In this document: positions 1 through 8,116 of the stretch, in pieces | Numbering within the stretch: position 1 is the stretch's first letter | How the letters are laid out: each line of letters opens with the position of its first letter | Assembly (NCBI RefSeq): GCF_000429665.1 | Contig: NZ_AUCH01000006.1 | Coordinates: 141,399 to 205,398, forward strand | Direction: 5' to 3' | DNA: 64,000 bases | DNA from: Azovibrio restrictus DSM 23866 | GTDB taxonomy: Bacteria; Pseudomonadota; Gammaproteobacteria; Burkholderiales; Rhodocyclaceae | Notes under the pieces: generated by a model | What the model saw: only the letters and a program-made list of their open reading frames with translations | Databases searched by the model: none | Told to the model about the DNA's origin: nothing | Made by a program: the position numbers and the translations under genes

Positions 1-65
1 ACATGCCCCTCTCCGCCGAAATGAAGGCCCTGTACAAGGCGCCCAACGACAAGGCCTTCGAGTAA
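1..65 (+). CDS. gltI: Glutamate/aspartate ABC transporter periplasmic binding protein GltI (C-terminal end only)
   Basis: The first 63 bases are an open frame ending in TAA at 63-65; the gene starts outside the window. The readable tail ends LSAEMKALYKAPNDKAFE, which closely matches the end of E. coli GltI (SDEMKALFKEPNDKALN, from memory). GltI is the periplasmic receptor for glutamate and aspartate that feeds GltJKL. Its place ahead of the asparaginase and gltJKL supports the call. Only about 20 residues are visible, so this rests on a short match plus context. Confidence 0.72.
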   Translation, partial: MPLSAEMKALYKAPNDKAFE

Positions 66-88
66 ATCCCCGGCAGCACTGATCCTGA

Positions 89-108
89 CCTCCCCGGCCA
101 CGGGGAGG
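89..108 (+). other. Intergenic hairpin between gltI and ansB
   Basis: CCTCCCCG, loop GCCA, CGGGGAGG: a perfect 8-bp stem with a 4-base loop in the 78-bp gap between gltI and the asparaginase gene. No T-run follows, so it is more likely an mRNA processing or stabilising stem, which is common after gltI-type receptor genes that need more transcript than the permease genes, than a full terminator. Function is inferred. Confidence 0.6.
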
Positions 109-143
109 CAGGCCCGGCTCACCCCCGACCCAGAGGAACTCCC

Positions 144-1208
144 ATGTTGAAACGTCTGATTCATCGCTGCGTGCTGCTCGCCGCCGGCTGCGCCGCCTCC
201 CTGGCGGTCATGGCCGCCCAGCCCAACGTCGTCATCCTCGCCACCGGCGGCACCATCGCCGGCGCCGGCGCCGAAGCCACCAACAGCGCCACCTACCAGG
301 CGGCCAAGGTGCCGGTGGACAAGCTCATCGCCGGCGTGCCGGAACTGGCCAAGGTCGCCGCCGTGCGCGGCGAGCAGGTGTTCCAGATCGCCTCCGAGAG
401 CTTCACCGACGCACACCTGCTGACCCTGGCCAAGCGGGTTTCGGCCCTGAGCAAGCAGGCCGACGTGGACGGCATCGTCATCACCCACGGCACCGACACC
501 CTGGAAGAAACCGCCTACTTCCTCAACCTCGTCGTCCATACCGAAAAGCCCATCGTGCTGGTGGGCTCCATGCGCCCCGGCACCGCCATGTCGGCTGACG
601 GCATGCTCAACCTGTACAACGCCGTCGCCGCCGCTGCGGCCGGGGACGCCCGCGGCAAGGGCGTGCTGGTGGCCATGAATGACGAGCTCAATAGCGGCCG
701 CGACGTGTCCAAGATGATCAACATCCAGACCGGCGCCTTCAAGAGCCCCTGGGGGCCCCTGGGCATGATCGTCGAGGGCAGGAACTACTGGTTCCGCCTG
801 CCGGCCAAGCGCCACACGGTGAACTCCGAGTTCGACATCGACAAAATCGATAGCCTGCCCCTGGTGGGCATCGCCTACGGTCACGGCAACGTCGCCGACA
901 CCGCTTACAAGGCGCTCGCCGCCAGCGGCGCCAAGGCCATCATCCACGCCGGCACCGGTAACGGTTCGGTGGCGAAAACCGTCGTCCCGGCCCTGCGCGA
1001 ACTGCGCGGCCAGGGGGTGCAGATCATCCGCTCCTCCCACGTGAACGCCGGCGGACTGGTCATTCGCAATGCCGAGCAGCCGGACGACCAGTACGACTGG
1101 GTCGTCGCCCACGACCTGAACCCCCAGAAGGCCCGCATCCTGGCCGCCGTTGCTCTGACCAAGACCAACGACAGCAAGGAACTGCAACGCATCTTCTGGG
1201 AGTACTGA
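144..1208 (+). CDS. ansB: Periplasmic type II L-asparaginase (asparaginase/glutaminase family)
   Basis: 354 aa. Hydrolyses asparagine (often also glutamine) to aspartate plus ammonia in the periplasm. An N-terminal signal peptide covers about residues 1-25 (basic start, hydrophobic core, cleavage probably near VMA-AQP). The first active-site motif TGGTIAG is at 34-40 (nucleophile Thr37). The second, HGTDTLEE, carries the Thr-Asp pair, and GRDVSK holds the conserved lysine. An AGGAG-like Shine-Dalgarno (CAGAGGAACTCCC) precedes the ATG. The gene sits between gltI and gltJKL, so its product aspartate would be taken up by the transporter encoded around it. Length is typical of bacterial type II enzymes. 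Confidence 0.9.
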   Translation: MLKRLIHRCVLLAAGCAASLAVMAAQPNVVILATGGTIAGAGAEATNSATYQAAKVPVDKLIAGVPELAKVAAVRGEQVFQIASESFTDAHLLTLAKRVSALSKQADVDGIVITHGTDTLEETAYFLNLVVHTEKPIVLVGSMRPGTAMSADGMLNLYNAVAAAAAGDARGKGVLVAMNDELNSGRDVSKMINIQTGAFKSPWGPLGMIVEGRNYWFRLPAKRHTVNSEFDIDKIDSLPLVGIAYGHGNVADTAYKALAASGAKAIIHAGTGNGSVAKTVVPALRELRGQGVQIIRSSHVNAGGLVIRNAEQPDDQYDWVVAHDLNPQKARILAAVALTKTNDSKELQRIFWEY

Positions 1209-1220
1209 GCCCCGCAATCC

Positions 1221-1247
1221 CCCGGGCGACTGTTTCTGGCGCCCGGG
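1221..1247 (+). other. Intergenic hairpin between ansB and gltJ
   Basis: CCCGGGCG, an 11-base loop, then CGCCCGGG: a perfect 8-bp GC stem in the 65-bp gap after the asparaginase stop. No T-tract follows, so transcription probably continues into gltJ. A strong ribosome-binding site (AGGAGGG, 1260-1266) follows, 7 bases before the gltJ ATG. With the stem at 89-108, the asparaginase gene is bracketed by two strong stems. Confidence 0.6.
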
Positions 1248-1273
1248 AACGATAACCATAGGAGGGATACAAC

Positions 1274-2011
1274 ATGGGTTACCAATGGAACTGGGGAATC
1301 TTCTTCCAGCCGTCCGCCACCGGTGACGACACCTACTTCGGCTGGATGCTGGCCGGCTTCAAGATGACCATCGGCCTGTCCCTGAGCGCCTGGGTCATCG
1401 CCCTGCTGCTGGGCGCCCTGATCGGCGTGCTGCGCACGGTGCCGAACCGCTTCCTGGCCGGCCTCGCCAGCGCCTACGTGGAGCTGTTCCGCAACATTCC
1501 CCTGCTGGTGCAGCTGTTCATCTGGTACTTCGTGCTACCGGAGCTGCTGCCCCCCAGCATCGGCGAGATCTACAAGCAGTCCAATCCGATACTGCAGCAG
1601 TTCCTCGCCTCCATGGTCTGTCTGGGGCTGTTTACCAGCGCCCGGGTGGCCGAGCAGGTGCGTTCCGGCATCAACTCCCTGCCCCGGGGCCAGAAGAACG
1701 CGGGCCTGGCCCTGGGTTTCACCCTGCCCCAGACCTACCGCTTCGTGATCCTGCCCATGGCCTTCCGCTTGGTGGTACCGCCGCTGACTTCCGAGTTCCT
1801 CAACATCTTCAAGAACTCCGCCGTCTGCTCCACCATCGGCCTCCTGGAACTGGCCGCCCAGGGCCGCCAGCTGGTGGATTACACGGCCCAGCCCTATGAA
1901 TCCTTCATCGCCGTGACCCTGGCCTACATCCTGATCAACGTCACCGTGATGACCCTGATGCACAAGTTCGAAAAGCGCATCGCCGTGCCCGGCTACATCG
2001 GAGGTAAGTGA
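1274..2011 (+). CDS. gltJ: Glutamate/aspartate ABC transporter permease GltJ
   Basis: 245 aa inner-membrane permease of the polar amino acid (HisM-type) family. A long hydrophobic segment lies around residues 28-52, followed by the family signature VELFRNIPLLVQLF near 70-85. The cytoplasmic coupling loop that contacts the ATPase follows: the EQVRSGI...LPRGQKNAGLALGF region, with the EAA-like motif. The AGGAGG site upstream is ideal. It is followed one base later by gltK, the usual gltJ-gltK arrangement. GltJ and GltK form the heteromeric channel served by GltI and GltL. Confidence 0.92.
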   Translation: MGYQWNWGIFFQPSATGDDTYFGWMLAGFKMTIGLSLSAWVIALLLGALIGVLRTVPNRFLAGLASAYVELFRNIPLLVQLFIWYFVLPELLPPSIGEIYKQSNPILQQFLASMVCLGLFTSARVAEQVRSGINSLPRGQKNAGLALGFTLPQTYRFVILPMAFRLVVPPLTSEFLNIFKNSAVCSTIGLLELAAQGRQLVDYTAQPYESFIAVTLAYILINVTVMTLMHKFEKRIAVPGYIGGK

Positions 2012-2012
2012 A

Positions 2013-2693
2013 ATGTACGAATTCGACTGGTCCTCCATTCCCGGCTCCCTGCCCTTCCTCTGGGACGGCATGAAGATTTCCCTGGAAATCACCCTCCAGG
2101 CCATCGTCGTCGGCATCGTCTGGGGCACCCTGCTGGCGATGATGCGGCTCTCCTCGATCAAGCCCCTGTCCCTGTTCGCCGCCGGCTACGTGAACCTGTT
2201 CCGGGCCGTGCCCCTGGTGATGGTGCTGCTCTGGTTCTTCCTGATCGTGCCCCGGTTCATCGAGCAGCTGTTCGGCCTGCCCACGGGCACCGACCTGCGC
2301 CTGACCTCGGCCATGATCGGCTTTGCCCTGTTCGAATCGGCCTACTACTCGGAGATCATCCGCGCCGGCATCCAGTCCGTGCCCAAGGGCCAGATGGCCG
2401 CCTGCCAGGCCCTGGGCATGACCTATGGTCAGTCCATGCGCCTGGTGATCCTGCCCCAGGCCTTCCGCAACATGGTGCCGCTCTTGCTGACCCAGGGGAT
2501 CATCCTGTTCCAGGACACCTCCCTGGTTTACGTGTCCGCGCTGGCCGACTTCTTCGGCGCCGCCTACAAGGTGGGCGACCGGGACGGCCGGCTGGTGGAA
2601 ATGCTGCTCTTTGCCGGCGCCGTCTATTTCGTCATCTGCTTTGCCGCCTCCCAGCTGGTGAAGCGCCTCCAGAAAAAATACCACCCGGCCTGA
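2013..2693 (+). CDS. gltK: Glutamate/aspartate ABC transporter permease GltK
   Basis: 226 aa, second permease of the acidic amino acid importer. The first membrane span is near residues 25-45, then the family motif YVNLFRAVPLVMVLLWF. The ATPase-coupling segment (AGIQSVPKGQMAACQALGM) is clear. The start lies one base after the gltJ stop, with GGAGGT just inside the end of gltJ as ribosome-binding site, so the two are translationally linked. Confidence 0.92.
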   Translation: MYEFDWSSIPGSLPFLWDGMKISLEITLQAIVVGIVWGTLLAMMRLSSIKPLSLFAAGYVNLFRAVPLVMVLLWFFLIVPRFIEQLFGLPTGTDLRLTSAMIGFALFESAYYSEIIRAGIQSVPKGQMAACQALGMTYGQSMRLVILPQAFRNMVPLLLTQGIILFQDTSLVYVSALADFFGAAYKVGDRDGRLVEMLLFAGAVYFVICFAASQLVKRLQKKYHPA

Positions 2694-2718
2694 GTGGCCG
2701 CCCGTCAGGAGAAATTTC

Positions 2719-3447
2719 ATGATCAAGATCGACAACGTCAGCAAGTACTACGGCGACTTCAACGTCCTGAAGGAGTGCAGCACCACGGTCGAGAAGGGGG
2801 AAGTGATCGTCGTCTGCGGCCCCTCCGGCTCAGGCAAATCGACGCTGATCAAGTGCGTCAACGGCCTGGAGCCCTTCCAGGCCGGCGAGATCACCGTCAA
2901 CGGCATTTCCGTGGGCGACCCCAAGACCAATCTCTCCAAGCTGCGCGCCCACGTGGGCATGGTGTTCCAGAACTTCGAGCTGTTCCCGCACATGAGCATC
3001 ACCCAGAACCTGGCCATCGCCCAGGTCAAGGTCCTGGGTCGCAAGCAGGAGGAAGCGGTGGAAAAGGGGCTGAAGCTCCTGGACCGGGTGGGCCTGAAAG
3101 CCCATGCCCACAAGTTCCCCGGCCAGCTGTCCGGCGGCCAGCAGCAGCGGGTGGCCATCGCCCGGGCCCTGGCCATGGACCCGATCTGCATGCTGTTCGA
3201 CGAACCCACTTCGGCCCTGGACCCGGAAATGGTCAACGAGGTGCTGGACGTGATGACCGAGCTGGCCCAGGAGGGCATGACCATGATGTGCGTCACCCAT
3301 GAAATGGGCTTCGCCCGCCGGGTCGCCAACCGGGTGATCTTCATGGACCACGGCCGCATCGTCGAGGATGACGAGAAGGAAGCCTTCTTCGCCAATCCCC
3401 GCTCGGAACGGGCCCAGCAGTTCCTGGCCAAGATCCTGCACCACTGA
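2719..3447 (+). CDS. gltL: Glutamate/aspartate ABC transporter ATP-binding protein GltL
   Basis: 242 aa, normal length for GltL/GlnQ. Walker A GPSGSGKST near residues 34-42, Q-loop MVFQNFELFPHM, signature LSGGQQQRVAIARAL, Walker B MLFDEPTSALD, and the switch histidine in CVTHEMGFA. A shine-Dalgarno AGGAG is at 2707-2711. It drives uptake through GltJK and is 25 bp after gltK. An alternative frame over the same DNA is a shadow. Confidence 0.94.
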   Translation: MIKIDNVSKYYGDFNVLKECSTTVEKGEVIVVCGPSGSGKSTLIKCVNGLEPFQAGEITVNGISVGDPKTNLSKLRAHVGMVFQNFELFPHMSITQNLAIAQVKVLGRKQEEAVEKGLKLLDRVGLKAHAHKFPGQLSGGQQQRVAIARALAMDPICMLFDEPTSALDPEMVNEVLDVMTELAQEGMTMMCVTHEMGFARRVANRVIFMDHGRIVEDDEKEAFFANPRSERAQQFLAKILHH

Positions 3448-3543
3448 GGCGCCCGCGCCCCTGCAACTGCCCGGGCAGTCCGAACGCTGCCCGGGGCCAT
3501 TGCCCCGGAATCGACGCGCAATCCACGCAGAAGAGAGGCATCC

Positions 3544-4533
3544 ATGCAAGCAGCACTGGTGACAAAAGTAGGCACGGGATGGGGCGAAACCGCCGGCGTT
3601 GAAGCCCCAGATCAGCCGCCTGGCCGGATGGGCGGCAAGCGCCGGGGACTGCGCCTCTTTTCCCGGCTGCTCCCGGGCCTGCTCGGCCTGTTGCCCCTGC
3701 TCATCCTGGCCGCCCCGACCCAGGCCGAGACGACCCTGCAGCGCATGGCCCGCAGCGGCACCGCCGTCATCGGCTACCGGGAAGCGTCGATACCCTTTTC
3801 CTATGTAGATCAGCAGAACCGTCCCCTGGGCTACACCATCGAACTCTGCCAGCGCCTGGTGAGCGCCCTGGGCAAGCAGCTGGGGCGGGAACTGAAGCTG
3901 GAATACCGGCCCGTGAGCCCCGCCAACCGGATCGAGCAGGTTGTCAGCGGCCAGGTGGACCTGGAATGCGGCAGCACCACCAACAATGCCGAACGCCGGA
4001 AAAAGGTGGCCTTCACCGTGCCCCACTTCATCAGCGCCAGCCGCTTCATGGTCAAGGCCTCCTCCGGCCTGCTCGAGCACGGCGACCTGCGCCGGGCCAA
4101 CATCGTCACGACCCGCGGCACCACCGCCGAAAAGCTGTTTCAGCAGCTCAACCTGGGGACGCGGCTGGAGGTGGCCCCCGATCACCGGGCCGCATTTGCC
4201 CTGCTGGAAAGCGGCCGGGCCGATGCCTTCCTCATGGATGACATCCTGCTCGCCAGCCTGCGGGCCTCGGCCCGGGACCCGGGGCAGTTCCGCTTTCTCG
4301 AGCATGTGTACTGGATCGAGCAGCTCTCCATCATGTTTTCCCGCGATGACCCGGAGCTCAAGGCAGCGGTGGACAAGGAGATGAAACGCCTGGCCCTGGC
4401 GGGGGAAATCCACCGCCTGTACCACAAATGGTTTGAACTGCCGATCGCCCCGCACGGGATCAATCTCCAGTGGCCCATGTCCTTCCTGCTGCGCGACGCC
4501 CTGCGCCACCCCAGCGATGCCCCGGCCGACTGA
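3544..4533 (+). CDS. Second GltI-like periplasmic amino acid binding protein
   Basis: 329 aa. A hydrophobic export signal runs from about residue 38 to 62 (LLPGLLGLLPLLILAAPTQA), after an unusually long basic N-terminus. The ATG at 3544 has a good AGAGAGG site; a start at 3628 (MGGKRRG) would give a conventional signal peptide. The body matches GltI motifs: LECGSTTNNAERRKK, RGTTAEKLF, ESGRADAFLMDD, and a C-terminal HKWFELPI. It therefore looks like a paralogue of the truncated gltI at the window start. It lies 96 bp after gltL and 98 bp before the sensor kinase. It may widen transporter specificity or act as a ligand-presenting partner of the kinase; the latter is inference. Confidence 0.8.
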   Translation: MQAALVTKVGTGWGETAGVEAPDQPPGRMGGKRRGLRLFSRLLPGLLGLLPLLILAAPTQAETTLQRMARSGTAVIGYREASIPFSYVDQQNRPLGYTIELCQRLVSALGKQLGRELKLEYRPVSPANRIEQVVSGQVDLECGSTTNNAERRKKVAFTVPHFISASRFMVKASSGLLEHGDLRRANIVTTRGTTAEKLFQQLNLGTRLEVAPDHRAAFALLESGRADAFLMDDILLASLRASARDPGQFRFLEHVYWIEQLSIMFSRDDPELKAAVDKEMKRLALAGEIHRLYHKWFELPIAPHGINLQWPMSFLLRDALRHPSDAPAD

Positions 4534-4583
4534 TTTCGCTGCGGCCAGGGCCTCTCTCCCGGTTGCCACAGCCCCCGCCGGAC

Positions 4584-4599
4584 TGGCATGCTGGGCGCA
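4584..4599 (+). promoter_or_regulatory. Weak sigma-54 promoter candidate before the sensor kinase gene
   Basis: TGGCATGCTGGGCGCA keeps the GG-N10-GC spacing of sigma-54 promoters and the TGGCA-G half, but the -12 half (GCGCA against TTGCA) is poor. It would start transcription about 20 bp before the kinase ATG. The adjacent regulator is a sigma-54 activator, which makes autoregulation conceivable. Confidence 0.25.
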
Positions 4600-4631
4600 G
4601 CCCCGCCCGTCCTTAACCGAGCGCTCCGTGC

Positions 4632-6515
4632 ATGAACCCTAACCTGCACCAGGTGACCCTCAACATCCGCCCCGCCCGCCAGCTCCTGCTGCTGGTGGTG
4701 GCGACAGTGCTGCTGGTCCTGACCGGCATGGGCACCTACCGCTTGAGCGAACAGGCCGGCGTGGCAGCCCTCAGCAGCCAGGCCCAGCACCGGCTCGACC
4801 TGTTTGCCGCGGCTGTAGACAGCATCGTGAACCGCTACGCCCACGTGCCCGGCACCCTGCACCTCAATCCCAAGGTGGCGGCCCTGCTGCGCCACCCGGA
4901 GGACCCGGGCCTCCAGGGCGAGGTGAACCGTTACCTGGAGCAGCTCAACATCCATATCGACAGCATCGCCCTGATGGTCCTCGACGCCCGGGGCCAGGTG
5001 CTGGCCAGCAGCAACTGGAACCGGGACGACAGCTTCATCGGCGAGGACCTGTCCTTCCGCCCCTATTTCCAGCAGGCCCTCCAGGGCCGCCCCACCCGCT
5101 ATTACGCCATCGGCACCACCCGGGGCGACCCGGGCTACTACGTTTCCCATCCGATCATGGACGGGGAGCGGGTGCGCGGCGTGGCGGTGATCAAGATCGG
5201 CCTGCGTCCCCTGGAAGAAGCCTGGCTGCCCCTGGAAACCCCAGCCCTGATCGCCGACAGCAACGGGGTGGTGATCCTGGCCTCCCTGCCCGAGTGGCGG
5301 CTCACCGCCCTGGCCCCCCTGAGCCAGGCCACCCTGGAGGAAATCCGCAGCAGCCGCCAGTACAACCAGCAGGCCATCGGCACCTTCCCGGTCAGCCTGG
5401 CCCAGGGCTTGGACAGCACCCAGATCGTCAGCTTCCCCGGCCACGGCATCAACAACGGCGGCCTGCGGCGCAGCAAGGAATTCGTCGCCCAGAGCCGGCG
5501 CCTGCCCGACAGCGGCTGGCGCCTCACCGTGTTTTCCGACCTGCAGCCGGTGCGCGGTCAGGCGGCTGGCGATGCCACCCTGGCGGTGATGGCGACGGCC
5601 TTCATGCTGCTGCTGCTGCTGTTCATCAACCAGCGCCGCCGGGCCCTGCGCCAGCGCCTGGAAACCCAGGAGCTGCTGGAGCGGGCCAACGCGGAACTGG
5701 AAGAGAAGGTGGCGGCCCGCACCACCGACCTGCAGGCCACCAACGCCCGGCTCCAGGACGAGGTCCAGGAGCGCAAGAAAGCCGAAGAGACCCTGCGGGC
5801 GGCCCAGGACGAACTGGTCCAGGCCGCTAAGCTGGCGGTCCTGGGCCAGCTGGCCACCGGCATCACCCATGATCTGACCCAGCCCCTGGGCGCCCTGCGC
5901 ACCCTGTCGGACAACGCCGTCGAGTTCATGCACCGGGGCGAACTGCCCACGGTGGAAAAGAACCTGGGCATCATCGGCAAGCTGGTGGATCGCATGGGCA
6001 GCATCATCGAACCCCTCAAGTCCTTTGCCCGCAAGGCACCCCCCCATCCCCAGGTGGTGGACGTGGGCCAGGCCCTGGGGCATGCCCTGTTCCTCCTGGA
6101 GCGCAAGCTGCGCCAGGGCGGGGTCCGGGTGCACAACCGCTGCCCGGCCGGCCCCTGGCGGGTCTGGTGCGAGCCGGTGCGGCTGGAGCAGGTGCTGGTG
6201 AACCTGATCGGCAATGCCATCGACGCCATGGCCGGCCAGCCCACCCGGGAACTCATCCTGGAAGCCGGCCCCGCCGCCAGCGGCCGGCTGGCGATCCGGG
6301 TCCAGGACACGGGCCCGGGCCTCAACCCCAGCCATGCCGAACGCCTGTTCGAACCCTTCTTCACCACCAAGCCCGCCGGCCAGGGCCTGGGGCTGGGTCT
6401 GGCCATTTCCCGGGACATCATCCACGATTTCGGCGGCGACCTGGCGGCCCGCTCCCGCCCGGAAGGCGGCGCCGAATTCTGCATCGAACTGCCCCTGCCA
6501 CCGGAGGAACCATGA
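4632..6515 (+). CDS. DctB/AauS-like membrane sensor histidine kinase
   Basis: 627 aa. A membrane span near residues 16-37, a large periplasmic sensor region (about 38-315, PDC/dCache-like as in DctB), a second span near 316-336, then a charged coiled coil (about 340-400). The HisKA dimerisation domain carries the phospho-acceptor His413 in GITHDLTQPLGALRTL. The ATPase domain shows the N box LVNLIGNAIDAM, G1 DTGPGLNP and G2 GQGLGLGLAIS. The family senses C4-dicarboxylates or acidic amino acids and phosphorylates a sigma-54 activator. It is followed by that partner and preceded by the glt genes, a layout like the AauRS acidic amino acid system of Pseudomonas (from memory). Confidence 0.86.
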   Translation: MNPNLHQVTLNIRPARQLLLLVVATVLLVLTGMGTYRLSEQAGVAALSSQAQHRLDLFAAAVDSIVNRYAHVPGTLHLNPKVAALLRHPEDPGLQGEVNRYLEQLNIHIDSIALMVLDARGQVLASSNWNRDDSFIGEDLSFRPYFQQALQGRPTRYYAIGTTRGDPGYYVSHPIMDGERVRGVAVIKIGLRPLEEAWLPLETPALIADSNGVVILASLPEWRLTALAPLSQATLEEIRSSRQYNQQAIGTFPVSLAQGLDSTQIVSFPGHGINNGGLRRSKEFVAQSRRLPDSGWRLTVFSDLQPVRGQAAGDATLAVMATAFMLLLLLFINQRRRALRQRLETQELLERANAELEEKVAARTTDLQATNARLQDEVQERKKAEETLRAAQDELVQAAKLAVLGQLATGITHDLTQPLGALRTLSDNAVEFMHRGELPTVEKNLGIIGKLVDRMGSIIEPLKSFARKAPPHPQVVDVGQALGHALFLLERKLRQGGVRVHNRCPAGPWRVWCEPVRLEQVLVNLIGNAIDAMAGQPTRELILEAGPAASGRLAIRVQDTGPGLNPSHAERLFEPFFTTKPAGQGLGLGLAISRDIIHDFGGDLAARSRPEGGAEFCIELPLPPEEP

Positions 6516-6525
6516 ACCTGAATGC

Positions 6526-6553
6526 TTCACCCCAGAGACACAGAGACCCGGAG
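6526..6553 (-). repeat. Dispersed CTCCGNGTCTCNGTGTCTCTG element, copy 1
   Basis: Read on the minus strand this is CTCCGGGTCTCTGTGTCTCTGGGGTGAA. Its first 25 bases match the plus-strand segment at 8884-8912 at 22 positions. It lies in the 165-bp gap between the sensor kinase and regulator genes, partly in a frame that would otherwise extend the regulator upstream. No coding role is seen. Confidence 0.5.
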
Positions 6554-6680
6554 CAGGGGAGAGACTCAAGCGCCTGTCCGACAGCCTTGCCCGATCCGGT
6601 GGATGCAACAGCCAGCCGCCCCCAGGCCTGTTTGCCCCCGGCATGCTCCGGGCGCCGGGGATTCATATGAGGTTTTCAGG

Positions 6681-8006
6681 ATGAGCCCCGATCTACAGGT
6701 CCTCATCGTCGAGGACGACCCGGATGTGCGCCTGGGCTGCGAACAGGCCATGCAGCTGGCCGGACTGCCGGTCAGCAGCGCCGGTTCCGCCGAAGCCGCC
6801 CTGAAACTGCTGCGCCCCCCCTTTGCCGGGGTAGTGGTCACCGACATGCGCCTGCCCGGCATGGACGGCCTGGAACTGCTGCGTCAGCTGCGGGAACAGG
6901 ACCCGGAACTGCCGGTGATCATGATCACCGGCCACGGGGACGTGACCCTGGCCGTGGAAGCCATGCGCAGCGGCGCCTACGACTTCATCACCAAACCCTT
7001 CCCCCCGGCCCATCTGGTGGAGGTGGTGCGGCGGGCCCTGGAAAAACGGGCCCTGACCCTGGAAGTGGAAGCCCTGCGCCGCCGCCTGGACGGCAGGGAC
7101 GACATCGAAGCCCGGCTGATCGGCAATTCCCCCCAGATGGCCAGGATCCGGCAGTTGATCCTGGAAGTGGCCGACGCCGACGTGGACGTGCTCATCAACG
7201 GCGAAACCGGCACCGGCAAGGAAATGGTGGCCCGCTGCCTGCACGACCTGAGCCGGCGCCGGGAACACCACTACATCGCCATCAACTGCGGCGGCATGCC
7301 CGACAACCTCCTCGACAGCGAACTGTTCGGCCACGAAGCCGGCGCCTTCACCGGGGCCCAGAAACGCCGCATCGGCAAGATCGAATACGCGGCCGGGGGC
7401 ACCCTGTTCCTGGACGAGCTGGAAACCATGCCCATGCAGATGCAGATCAAGCTGCTGCGGGTGCTCCAGGAACGGCAGCTGGAACGGCTGGGCTCCAACC
7501 AGCTGCTGCCCGTGTCCTGCCGGGTGGTGGCCGCCAGCAAGGAAGACCTGAAGCAGCTCGCCGCCCAGGGCCGCTTCCGGGCCGATCTTTATTACCGCCT
7601 GAACGTGGTCACCCTGGACCTGCCGCCGCTCCGGGAGCGGCGCGAGGACATTCCCCTGCTCTACAACCACTTCCTGCTGCAGGCCGCCCACCGCCACGGC
7701 CGGCCGCTGCCGGAAGTGGACCGCAAGCGCATCCAGGAACTGATGGCCCACGACTGGCCCGGGAACATCCGCGAACTGCGCAACCTGGCCGACTGCCACG
7801 CCCTGGGCCTGAGCCGGGACCCGACGGATGCGGGCGCCAGCCGGGTTCCCTCCTTCATGGAAGCCGTGGAAGGCTACGAACGGGCCCTCCTCAGCGCCGA
7901 ATTCCAGCGCCAGGGCCAGAACATCGCCCGCACCGCCGAAAGCCTCAAACTGGCCCGCACCACCCTGCACGACAAGCTGAAGAAATACGGCCTGCTGGAA
8001 AGCTAG
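6681..8006 (+). CDS. Sigma-54 dependent response regulator, DctD/AauR-like
   Basis: 441 aa from the ATG at 6681, preceded by TGAGG 8 bases upstream; the open frame reaches back to 6522 but that part is non-conserved repeat-bearing DNA. Receiver domain 1-120: acidic pocket VEDD and phospho-acceptor Asp55 in VVTDMRLPGMDG. AAA+ domain: Walker A NGETGTGKE, the sigma-54 contact loop GAFTGA, Walker B LFLDE. C-terminal Fis-type helix-turn-helix: NIARTAESLKLARTTLHDKL. When phosphorylated by the upstream kinase it should activate sigma-54 promoters, probably of the acidic amino acid uptake genes. Confidence 0.9.
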   Translation: MSPDLQVLIVEDDPDVRLGCEQAMQLAGLPVSSAGSAEAALKLLRPPFAGVVVTDMRLPGMDGLELLRQLREQDPELPVIMITGHGDVTLAVEAMRSGAYDFITKPFPPAHLVEVVRRALEKRALTLEVEALRRRLDGRDDIEARLIGNSPQMARIRQLILEVADADVDVLINGETGTGKEMVARCLHDLSRRREHHYIAINCGGMPDNLLDSELFGHEAGAFTGAQKRRIGKIEYAAGGTLFLDELETMPMQMQIKLLRVLQERQLERLGSNQLLPVSCRVVAASKEDLKQLAAQGRFRADLYYRLNVVTLDLPPLRERREDIPLLYNHFLLQAAHRHGRPLPEVDRKRIQELMAHDWPGNIRELRNLADCHALGLSRDPTDAGASRVPSFMEAVEGYERALLSAEFQRQGQNIARTAESLKLARTTLHDKLKKYGLLES

Positions 8007-8116
8007 GCCGGCCTCAGTGGGCCAGGCGGAATAGGGCGATGGTGCCGATGCCGGGGGGAGTATCAGGCGGCGTCGCCCGAACACGGGGAAACACAGGCAC
8101 AGGTTTGCAGCTTTGT

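Noticed and set aside
2830..6644. Long minus-strand open frames across gltL, the second receptor and the kinase
   Set aside because: Same antisense artefact of high GC; composition is unlike a protein and the plus-strand genes have clear families.
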